Shown: positions 53,043-59,733 of the stretch, piece after piece
How the letters are laid out: each line of letters starts with the position of its first letter
How positions within the stretch are numbered: position 1 is the stretch's first letter
From: an uncultured Clostridia bacterium
GTDB lineage: Bacteria; Bacillota; Clostridia; Christensenellales; Borkfalkiaceae
NCBI GenBank assembly: GCA_947627575.1
Contig: CANQWN010000008.1
Span: forward strand, 35,562 to 99,561
Length of the DNA: 64,000 nt
Direction of reading: 5' to 3'
The notes under the pieces: generated by a model
Seen by the model: only the letters and a program-made list of their open reading frames with translations
Told to the model about the DNA's origin: nothing
The model's database searches: none
Made by a program: the position numbers and the translations under genes

Positions 53043-53174
53043 AATTGCTCCTTTTTGCATAGTAAAAGGGCTGGCACGAATTATTGTGCCAACCCTTAAT
53101 CCTATATACGGCTTTTATCATTTTTATAAAATATATTTTTCAAAGGTCATTTCAAAGAAGTGTCTATATAGCAA

Positions 53175-53202
53175 GAAAGCCCCGTTATGGGGCTTTCTTT
53201 TT
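53175..53202 (+). terminator. Hairpin terminator (plus-strand polarity)
   Basis: GAAAGCCCC GTTAT GGGGCTTTC followed on the plus strand by TTTTT. It would end transcripts from degV or the DUF4926 remnant. Confidence 0.75.
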
Positions 53203-53205
53203 ACG

Positions 53206-53439
53206 TTAAACTCGCATATATGAGTTGAGGTTGTTGGTTGCCAGCTTTATATGTTTTAGATAGTCAGGGGTGTTTTGGTGTAGCTCGATTCCAAATCTTT
53301 TTGCTTGACCTGATGAAATCATAACACCTAAAATCTCACAATAGTCTTGCCTAATCAAAACAGGACAGCCAACGGGCAATGCTTGAATTTTAGCCAAAAG
53401 ATTATCATATATTGCTTGCTCTTTCGTGCTTAATGCCAT
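53206..53439 (-). CDS. Small hypothetical protein, possibly DUF1413-like
   Basis: 77 residues, MALSTKEQAIYDNLLAKIQA LPVGCPVLIRQDYCEI. The pattern of a short helix followed by a 'VG..' strand and a 'GIELHQNTPDYLKHIK' segment recalls DUF1413-type small proteins, but I am not sure. AAGGAG precedes the ATG. AT-rich compared with the core genome. Could be a phage or plasmid accessory protein. Confidence 0.6.
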   Translation of the reverse strand: MALSTKEQAIYDNLLAKIQALPVGCPVLIRQDYCEILGVMISSGQAKRFGIELHQNTPDYLKHIKLATNNLNSYMRV

Positions 53440-53497
53440 ATAGATTTACTCCTTATATTATTTACAAACGCTTGCGCGTGTTGCATTGAATTGACTT

Positions 53498-56400
53498 TTA
53501 CCTTAAAGTGGGGAAACCGAGGTCGGTGGTAGAGTCGAAGTCCCATATATCTTCGCTGAAAAGCTCACGCATTTTCGATAACAGTTCGTCAAGCGAATTT
53601 GCTTTTATGCCCTGCGAACCTTCCGAGAGATGATAGCAATTTGTAAGCGTTGCGTCTTCACCATTGCTTACAAAGTTCAGATTTTCCCCTTCGGCAATAT
53701 AGAAACAGTTGGTTATGGTTGTAGTTCTATTGTCATTGCTTCCCAAAATACCACCTGCGATGTAAGTACTTGAAATATCGCCCGTATTATAGCAATCGGT
53801 TATGATGCCCGAACCTTCTCCCAAAATGCCACCTGCGCGGCTACTTATAACTCCGCCCGGTTTATCACTACTTGAAATATCGCCCGCATTATAGCATTTG
53901 GTTATGGTTGTGTTTGTGTTTTTATTTGCGTTGGTTCCCAAAATGCCGCCCGTACAGAAGCCTGAAATACTGCCTGTGTTGTAGCAGTTGGTTATGGCTC
54001 CCGACCCACGCCCCATAATACCGCCTGTGTAATAACCTGAAATATTACCCGTGTTATAACAGTCGTTTATGGTTAAGGTTTGATCATTATAACCCACAAT
54101 TCCGCCCGTATAGGAATCACTTGAAATGTTGCTCGTATTGTAACAGTCAGTTAAGGTTATAGTTCCCCCCGCCGCATCACCCACAATGCCGCCTATATAA
54201 GAATCTGCACACGTTATGGAGATTTCACCCGAAGTGTGAACCCCGTCAAGGACAAGCGGATTATATACCTCAGCAACCGCGCCGCCATAATAGCACCTTC
54301 CGTTATTTACCGTTGCGATTATAAGCGTATCCTCTATATTGAGGTTTTTGATAAGTCCCGATGCGCTCTTGAAAAGCCCCAAATAGACGTCTCTGTTTTC
54401 AAAGGTGGTACCTACCACGCGCATATTCTTTATTGTGCGCCCGTTGCCGTCAAATACACCTCTGAAATCTGCGGGGCTATCCCAAGGAATATCCTTTAAG
54501 TCGATATCGTTTACCAGCTTATAATACTTGCCGCCGTTCATTTCCTTTAATTGCTCGGCGGTTTTAATTTCAACGACTTCTTTATCGCCACCCAATAATG
54601 TCAATAACGTAAATACATTTCCTACGTCTTTGGTTTTGACGCCTATGCTGTCGTTGGAATAAGTAAAACTGCTTAAAGTGTAATTTGACTTTTGTGAATC
54701 AGGGTGAACGCGAACGGTATTTTTGTCCTTAACGGTTATCTGTTCGTTTTCATAAGCTTTGCCGTTTATTGTGATTGAATTTATATTATATCCCGTTGGA
54801 TTGTCAAAGGTCACTTGAAGATATATATCGTCCGCGTCGTAAGCATATTCCATTTTGTTGCCGCTTTCGTCAACGACCGATATGCCGACGACCTCGATAT
54901 TGCCGTTTACCACACAGGTTGCGGTGTTGTTTGCAGTAAGCGTGAAAGTGAAGTCATCCCCGCCGAGCGTTGCCTTTACAGCTTCAATGGCGAGCAAGGT
55001 TTCGCCGCCCGCAAACTGCCCCTTGCTTTCAATCTGCACGCGGATATTTGTCGCCGTGGTCGTATTGTCTACCGCATACCACAACCCGTTTACTTTTACC
55101 TCGTAGGCGGTTGCTTTGTTGGGGTTTGTTACCTTGATATTCAAAACAATATTTTCACCTTCGGAAACGGGGCGGGAATTTATGCACTCCGTGCCGACAG
55201 CTTCAAAGTCGGGAAGAGTATAAAGGGCTTTCTCTGCCGTTGTATAGATATCGCCAACGCCGTCGTTCAAATCGTATTTGTACGTAACCTTTATGGTATA
55301 AAGCGTATACGGCTGTAAATCGGTGAACGCCCTTTCGGTTGTATCTTCGGTTGAATAGGCAACCGTATCGCCGTTAAAGAGTTCTATTTTTACAACTTCA
55401 CCAACGCCGTCAATATCATTTTCGGAAATATCAAAAGAAATTTCCGACTGCGTTTTGTCGGCAACGACAATCTCGATATCGGGCGTTGCCTTTGCAAGAG
55501 TATGGAAGTCGAGTTTGATTTCCTCTTGCTTGCCGTCGTCTTGGTATCTTGCAACGAGGGTGTAGTCGTTGTTTGAAAGAAGTCCGTTAACCGAAGTCTG
55601 GTCTGCCCTTAAAGCCGTTTCCTCGCCGTTTTTCAAGAGCGTGAGCGAGGTCATTTCTTTCACCGTGCTATCCTTGTGCCAAGTATAACCGAATGATATT
55701 CCGCCGTTTGTCACCTGTATATTGTTGAAAAGGACAATATTTTCGGTAAAGAACGCATTTTTATGCAATACGTTCATTTTAAAACCGTCAATAAGACTGT
55801 CATAATAACCTACGATAGCATACTGATATAAGCCGCCCGTTTTCAGTCCGTCAAATTCTACCGTGTTACTGCCGACATTGAGTTCGGCTTGGTCGATAAG
55901 CAATTCACCGTCATACAATACCGCAAGCAACTTTCCCGAACTGTATTCCAAAAGTCCGTCGCGGTCTTGAACGGTTACGCTCAATCCTATTTTGTTGAAG
56001 CCTATACTTTCGGTTACGTGCGCCTCCACCTGATTACCGGTACGAATACCCGCCAACACCGTTTGGTCGCCGTCAATCAGTACGTCTTTAATTTCCGTGC
56101 CGTCAATATATTTTATTTCGTCGATAGTGTACTCGATTATGCCCGACACGTTGCCTACGTTTTTCTTTAAAATGAGGTTTTCCATATTTGAGCCGTATTC
56201 GAACATATAGCTTGAATACTTTTCGCCGTTCAGCGTAAACGACATAATCTCGTAGTTGTCGGGGTTATCTATGTGTATAGTTATGAATATATCTTCGTTT
56301 GGCGTAGCATAGTAGATAGGCTCGACGCTGCCCGTTACTTTAAGCGTGCTTTCAATCGCTTCTTCTATGCTTTCGGAGGGAGCGACGCCGCCATCGCCAA

Positions 56401-56668
56401 AGGGGTTATCCTTGTCAATATCGTCTTCACGCCCGCTGTAATCGCCCGAATAGTTGGGGGCAGAACTGTCTATTTCAGTTGACAATGCGCTTGACATCTT
56501 TGTTGCGGTTGCGCTTGTCGCCTCGGATAAAGACATACCTTGATAGACGGGAACTCTGCCTTGCTTGTTGCCGCCCGAACCGTTATTGCAAGCGGTAATA
56601 AATACCGCCATAACAGCGCATAGCAATACCGCTATGAGTGTGATTAAAAGTTTACTTTTTACTTTCAT
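53498..56668 (-). CDS. Large surface lipoprotein with Ig/Fn3-like domains and GLUG repeats
   Basis: 1056 residues. A lipoprotein signal ends in VFITAC (Cys27). Residues ~60-650 contain repeated beta-sandwich-type segments (TLYTIKVTYKYDLNDGVGDI, YTLVARYQDDGKQEEIKLDF). Residues ~690-1010 hold at least seven GLUG-type motifs (TGGIVGYNDQTLTINDCYNT, AGGILGSNDNRTTTITNCF). Such proteins are anchored outside and bind host or cell-wall targets. Lower GC and different codon use than neighbours; likely acquired. The 5' leader has a candidate RNA switch. Confidence 0.85.
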   Translation of the reverse strand: MKVKSKLLITLIAVLLCAVMAVFITACNNGSGGNKQGRVPVYQGMSLSEATSATATKMSSALSTEIDSSAPNYSGDYSGREDDIDKDNPFGDGGVAPSESIEEAIESTLKVTGSVEPIYYATPNEDIFITIHIDNPDNYEIMSFTLNGEKYSSYMFEYGSNMENLILKKNVGNVSGIIEYTIDEIKYIDGTEIKDVLIDGDQTVLAGIRTGNQVEAHVTESIGFNKIGLSVTVQDRDGLLEYSSGKLLAVLYDGELLIDQAELNVGSNTVEFDGLKTGGLYQYAIVGYYDSLIDGFKMNVLHKNAFFTENIVLFNNIQVTNGGISFGYTWHKDSTVKEMTSLTLLKNGEETALRADQTSVNGLLSNNDYTLVARYQDDGKQEEIKLDFHTLAKATPDIEIVVADKTQSEISFDISENDIDGVGEVVKIELFNGDTVAYSTEDTTERAFTDLQPYTLYTIKVTYKYDLNDGVGDIYTTAEKALYTLPDFEAVGTECINSRPVSEGENIVLNIKVTNPNKATAYEVKVNGLWYAVDNTTTATNIRVQIESKGQFAGGETLLAIEAVKATLGGDDFTFTLTANNTATCVVNGNIEVVGISVVDESGNKMEYAYDADDIYLQVTFDNPTGYNINSITINGKAYENEQITVKDKNTVRVHPDSQKSNYTLSSFTYSNDSIGVKTKDVGNVFTLLTLLGGDKEVVEIKTAEQLKEMNGGKYYKLVNDIDLKDIPWDSPADFRGVFDGNGRTIKNMRVVGTTFENRDVYLGLFKSASGLIKNLNIEDTLIIATVNNGRCYYGGAVAEVYNPLVLDGVHTSGEISITCADSYIGGIVGDAAGGTITLTDCYNTSNISSDSYTGGIVGYNDQTLTINDCYNTGNISGYYTGGIMGRGSGAITNCYNTGSISGFCTGGILGTNANKNTNTTITKCYNAGDISSSDKPGGVISSRAGGILGEGSGIITDCYNTGDISSTYIAGGILGSNDNRTTTITNCFYIAEGENLNFVSNGEDATLTNCYHLSEGSQGIKANSLDELLSKMRELFSEDIWDFDSTTDLGFPTLR

Positions 56669-56701
56669 TGGGTTTTCCTCCTCGATTGGTTTTCAAAATA
56701 T

Positions 56702-56754
56702 AAAAAGATGCCGCCCCAAGCAAGAGACGGCATATAGAATGCACCTCTCGCTTG
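56702..56754 (-). promoter_or_regulatory. Candidate attenuator in the lipoprotein gene leader
   Basis: Two pairings exclude each other. Terminator form: ATGCCG (56733-56728) with CGGCAT (56713-56708), followed by TTTTT. Alternative form: CAAGCGAGAG (56754-56745) with CTCTTGCTTG (56726-56717), which would block the terminator stem. Promoter TTGATT-16-TAGAAT lies at 56821-56848. Confidence 0.6.
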
Positions 56755-56820
56755 TTGCGACACAAAACTACAATACTGAATGGTTTTCGATTTTCCAAAT
56801 TTGTAATTTGAGAAGTTACA

Positions 56821-56848
56821 ATTCTACCAAATTATATTGGAAAATCAA
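56821..56848 (-). promoter_or_regulatory. Lipoprotein gene promoter
   Basis: TTGATT (56843-56848), 16 bases, TAGAAT (56821-56826) on the minus strand, about 60 bases upstream of the candidate attenuator. Confidence 0.55.
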
Positions 56849-56953
56849 AAATACAAAGGAGTCTCCCAAACTTAATTTGAGAGCTTAAAGTTTGCTATTG
56901 AAGTTTTATGTCGCAGTTATATTTTACCACTTATGAATAGAATAGTCAATGTT

Positions 56954-57474
56954 TCAAACGGATTTTTCTTGTGATTGGATATTTTCGACCAGCGAACAAA
57001 GTCGTCTATCCGAGAAACAAGGTAAAACATTGTCGGGTTTATCCGTAAAACTGTTGAACGCTTTTGCCGAGCGATAGTCGGGTTTGCCGAATGTTACCAC
57101 ATACCGAAGCCCCGGCGCAAATTCCTTAATGCGAAACAAGTCGTTGAGCGGCTTCTGCCAACCGAACAACACATTGCCCGAAGTAAGCAATATAAAAACC
57201 GATCGACTTTTCTTCCCGTTGTATTTTTGCACATAGCGAATAACGCTTTTCAAAAAGATTAAGCCCTCGCCCAAGTTAGGGTTGCCGTCCACCTGCAAAT
57301 GCTGATAGGGCGCTATAATGCGTGCTTTATCGTTGAAGCCTATCAAATGCAAGTTGGTTTTTCCTTTGATAAAAGTCAACGACCTTGCCATTTTGCGATT
57401 GCGCCTTGTATCTTGTTGGCGCAATGGTTACTGTGGATAGATAAGTCCACAAGAATATAGATATTAGTTGTCAT
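56954..57474 (-). pseudogene. Frameshifted VWA (von Willebrand factor A) domain gene, TerY-like
   Basis: The start MTTNIYILVDLSIHSNHCAN (AGGAG before ATG 57474; metal-ion site start LVDLS) runs to a stop at 57376. A second frame then carries SLTFIKGKTNLHLIGFNDKA RIIAPYQH... VFILLTSG to 56954, the rest of a VWA domain. One indel between 57376 and 57424 separates them. Probably a dead copy of a TerY-type protein; the tRNA-Arg gene is just upstream. Confidence 0.7.
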
Positions 57475-57496
57475 AGTTTGTATTCTCCTGAAAATG

Positions 57497-57530
57497 AAAA
57501 AGCCCCGAATACAACTTGTATTCAAGGCTT
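57497..57530 (-). terminator. Terminator of the tRNA-Arg gene
   Basis: AGCC..GAATACAA and TTGTATTC..GGCT pair as a long stem; on the minus strand TTTTT follows. Confidence 0.75.
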
Positions 57531-57534
57531 TGAA

Positions 57535-57611
57535 TGGTGCGCCCGAATGGATTCGAACCATCGGCACCGAGCGTCGGAGGCTCGTGCTCTATCCAACTGA
57601 GCTACGGACGC
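57535..57611 (-). tRNA. tRNA-Arg (anticodon CCG)
   Basis: 77 nt with encoded CCA. Acceptor GCGTCCG/CGGGCGC (one G-T pair), D stem GCTC/GAGC, anticodon arm CGAGC CTCCGAC GCTCG with anticodon CCG, T arm GATGG TTCGAAT CCATT. Intact cloverleaf. It decodes CGG. Confidence 0.95.
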
Positions 57612-57777
57612 AATTTATATTTTGCAACCCTTAACTTCAAGGGGCGCATTTTTTATGTTTGCTGAACTTCTTGGGTTTGCCTCATATTTTCGGGCTGTTT
57701 CCCGCCATTTGCAAGACAGGAATATTCCGCATTGCTATATGTAATTTATAGGCAGGGTGTGGGTACACTTCGGATTT

Positions 57778-57815
57778 TGGTCGGGGCTTGAACCCGGACC
57801 GAAGGCGTCGGAGGC
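57778..57815 (-). pseudogene. 3' half of a tRNA-Arg(CCG)
   Basis: From CTCCGAC (anticodon loop) through GCCTT (3' anticodon stem), CGGT, and T arm CCGGG TTCAAGC CCCGA; the acceptor strand is not seen. It begins at the 10-bp core GCCTCCGACG (57806-57815). Confidence 0.7.
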
Positions 57816-58118
57816 GCGACAAGATTTCAAAATATCTTGTTTTATACGAAATATCTTACATTTCTTGCATATTTGTCGCAAATATCTTACACGTTTTGCA
57901 TATTTTACATAGCTTTTGTAGCGTAAAAAATGTATTTGGTGTATAAAAGGAGTAAATTTTTAGGGTGTATAAAACAAAGCCTGTACTCTATCCGGCAGAA
58001 TATATTTCTTCAATATTTTTCCCTTTCGACATTAAAAAACTTAAAATGCAAAAACATTTGTTTAACAATTCCTTCGGTTGTTTATACTAATTTTGTAAAT
58101 ATATTTGGAGGGGTGAAA

Positions 58119-58699
58119 ATGTCTGAAACTTTACAAGAAGCTAATCAACAAGCAAGACGATATTTAAGTAATAAATGGGTCAAATGGGTACATAACGGTA
58201 GCAACCCCGCATACACAAGTGCAGAAAAAATATCAATACAGTTATAGGTAGTTTAGGCAAACATTGCGCAATCTGCTTGAATTTGAATGGTTGTTGTTTT
58301 ATAATAGATAAAAAGCCTATCTTGCCTGCCCACCCAAATTGTCATTGTGTGTATCAAAATATCTCCGCAATTTCCGCAACAGCCGTGTGTCCTATTGAAA
58401 AATTCACAGGATATATTTTTAATGATATTAAAAATAAAGGGAAAAAGCAATTATTTGAAGCATGGGGATATAGCAGAGAAGATTCACAAGAATTAAAAAT
58501 GCTTTTTGAACAACAAGCTCAAAAACAATATGAATTGGGTGAATATGAATTGGTGATTTTAGACAAATACGGGCAAAGAATAAATATTATTATAACTTTA
58601 AAAAATAAAAATACCGGTGAAACAATAAAATTTTATTCCGGTTGGATGGTATATCCCGACGGAAGAATAGATTTGGCAACACCTTATGGGAGAAAATAA
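58119..58699 (+). pseudogene. Frameshifted phage-head-morphogenesis/toxin-like gene
   Basis: GGAGG precedes ATG 58119. Frame one gives RRYLSNKWVKWVHNGSNPAY TSAEK and stops at 58246. A -1 shift at GAAAAAAT (about 58227) restores NINTVIGSLGKHCAICLNLN GCC...LPAHPNCHC (Mu F/SPP1 gp7-like cysteine/His motif) and a C-terminal DUF6883-like region with LGEYELVILDKYGQRINI and GWMVYPDGRIDLATPYG. Indel pseudogene, or possibly slippage at the A-run. Confidence 0.6.
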
Positions 58700-58700
58700 A

Positions 58701-58925
58701 ATGAAAGAATACGACAGAGTAAGATTGATAAAAGACAGAAGCGATTATGCTAAGGCAGGCGTTAAAGCGGGCGATACGGGGATAATTTTGGGTCCGAAAA
58801 AGTTGGGATATTTTCTTGTTGTGTTCGACGGGGAAATAGGGTTACAAGACGAAAACGGAGTTTATTATACCACCGAAAAGGACGCCGCCGTTTTGGAAGA
58901 GGATTTGGAAGTTATTGAAGATTAA
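58701..58925 (+). CDS. DUF4926 protein, candidate immunity partner
   Basis: 74 residues, MKEYDRVRLIKDRSDYAKAG then DTGIILGPKKLGYFLVVFDG, a small SH3-like DUF4926 fold. It starts two bases after the toxin-like gene stop, with GGGAG upstream. Adjacent DUF4926 genes are often found beside toxin-like genes; an immunity role is inference. A second, broken copy lies at 52879-52957. Confidence 0.75.
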   Translation: MKEYDRVRLIKDRSDYAKAGVKAGDTGIILGPKKLGYFLVVFDGEIGLQDENGVYYTTEKDAAVLEEDLEVIED

Positions 58926-58928
58926 AAG

Positions 58929-58964
58929 CAGAACAGCCCCCGTCTTAACGGGGGTTGTTCTTTG
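58929..58964 (+). terminator. Terminator after the DUF4926 gene
   Basis: GAACAGCCCCCGT CTTA ACGGGGGTTGTTC (58931-58960), followed by TTTG. Confidence 0.8.
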
Positions 58965-59042
58965 TTGTGAGGCTCTTGGGAATTGCACCCAATACGGAAA
59001 ATCCATTCACATTTTAGCTGTTTATTCCTGCGCTATTTGTTC

Positions 59043-59102
59043 TCATTCAGCCGCACAAACCTCATTACTTCCGCAGTAGCCTACCGAATTTTCAAGTATC
59101 AT
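59043..59102 (-). CDS. Candidate 19-residue peptide
   Basis: ATG at 59102 is preceded by TAGGAGG, a near-perfect ribosome site at 7-8 bases, then MILENSVGYCGSNEVCAAE and stop. Two cysteines. It could be a true micropeptide or the start of a truncated gene. Low confidence. Confidence 0.3.
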   Translation of the reverse strand: MILENSVGYCGSNEVCAAE

Positions 59103-59277
59103 ACAAATTCCTCCTAAAATAAATTCAATGATTTGTGAAATAGAAATTTCTACCGAAATCTCCGTTTCTTTTTTAGAAAGATTGCACGAAATTGAAAGAG
59201 AAATTATTTCACACAGAGCAGCTAAAACAGTTAATAGCAATTTTATTTTTGGCACGGAAAAATCATTTTCCGTGCCA

Positions 59278-59301
59278 ACGCTGGTGCGTCCGGAGAGGCT
59301 C
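59278..59301 (-). repeat. Duplicated tRNA-Arg 3' end (24 bp)
   Basis: 24 bp identical to 59408-59431, the T-stem/acceptor/CCA end of the tRNA-Arg gene 130 bp away, preceded by a hairpin (GGCACGGAAAA / TTTTCCGTGCC, 59251-59276). Such a duplicated tRNA 3' end is typical of an integration (att) site. Confidence 0.7.
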
Positions 59302-59407
59302 TGCCGTTCCCCAAAGGGAACCCTCGGCAGGGCTTCGCTTCGCTCGCGCGAACTGTTCTCGCCTCAAACAAAAGGAACAAGCAAAAAGCTTGTTCCTTTT
59401 GCGGCGT
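59302..59407. other. Stem-loop region between the tRNA and its duplicated end
   Basis: Holds the hairpin shared with 47510-47541 (CTGCCG...CGGCAG) and a second, AAAAGGAACAAGC / GCTTGTTCCTTTT (59371-59401), which can terminate the tRNA transcript. Confidence 0.6.
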
Positions 59408-59411
59408 ACGC

Positions 59412-59487
59412 TGGTGCGTCCGGAGAGGCTCGAACTCTCAACGGGGGCGTCGGAAGCCCCTGTTTTATCCGGTTAGACTACGGGCGC
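59412..59487 (-). tRNA. tRNA-Arg (anticodon CCG), degenerate
   Basis: 76 nt with encoded CCA. Anticodon arm GGGGC TTCCGAC GCCCC gives anticodon CCG; T arm GAGAG TTCGAGC CTCTC. But the acceptor has a C-A mismatch at position 4 (GCGCCCG vs CGGACGC) and the D stem a C-A mismatch (GTCT vs AAAC). Both are single-transition lesions. It may be a decaying copy. Confidence 0.75.
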
Positions 59488-59550
59488 AAGATATTGAATT
59501 TTATGAAAATTATGGCGCATAACACTCAAATTTACCTTCACTCTATCCTT

Positions 59551-59574
59551 TTTGGGTGTATATTTGGGTGTATG
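59551..59574. repeat. Tandem 12-bp direct repeat
   Basis: TTTGGGTGTATA directly followed by TTTGGGTGTATG, 64 bp from the 5' end of the tRNA-Arg gene. Could be arm-type integrase sites or chance. Confidence 0.4.
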
Positions 59575-59618
59575 CAAAGGTTAATTTTCAAGATATTGCG
59601 GCATTGTTGTGGATAATA

Positions 59619-59634
59619 ACGCAATATATTGTGT
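59619..59634. promoter_or_regulatory. Isolated NrdR-box-like palindrome
   Basis: ACGCAATATATTGTGT fits 15 of 16 positions of the NrdR consensus as I recall it. No partner 31-33 bp away and no nrd gene is near, so it may be non-functional. Confidence 0.35.
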
Positions 59635-59649
59635 TTTTTTGCGGATAAC

Positions 59650-59696
59650 ATACAGCCGTCGGAGGCCTTTATGGTATCCAATTCCACCACGGGCAC
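59650..59696 (-). pseudogene. 5' half of a tRNA-Arg(CCG)-like gene
   Basis: Reads GTGCCCG TG GTGG AATTGGATA CCAT A AAGGC CTCCGAC then breaks. The 5' anticodon stem AAGGC would pair perfectly with GCCTT of the 3' half at 57778-57815. Core GCCTCCGACG is at 59657-59666. Confidence 0.5.
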
Positions 59697-59700
59697 AATT

Positions 59701-59732
59701 CCCCCGCATATATGCCTTATGCGGGGCGTTTT
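59701..59732 (+). terminator. Hairpin with plus-strand T-run
   Basis: CCCCGCATA and TATGCGGGG stem followed by CGTTTTTTT. It faces the end of the TIR-like gene; on the minus strand it lacks a T-run. Confidence 0.7.
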
Positions 59733-59733
59733 T

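Larger units (their letters stand above)
52848..53205. other. Junk-like junction region downstream of degV
   Basis: Holds a fragment of a DUF4926 gene (52879-52957), a truncated minus-strand reading frame whose first ~30 codons look genuine (52949-53042), an inverted repeat GGGTTGGCAC/GTGCCAGCCC at 53067-53096 and the hairpin at 53175-53197. Reads as a scar of recombination. Confidence 0.6.

Noticed and set aside
56690..56940. c-di-GMP riboswitch before the lipoprotein
   Set aside because: The conserved core of that riboswitch is not present; only a terminator and an alternative pairing are seen.
58970..59000. tRNA T-arm-like stretch (minus strand GGGTGCAATTCCC)
   Set aside because: The loop does not fit TTCRANY and no cloverleaf can be built; too weak to call a fragment.
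59043..59255. 70-codon minus-strand frame
   Set aside because: Its GTG start lies inside a hairpin with no ribosome site; only the last 19 codons have a good one.
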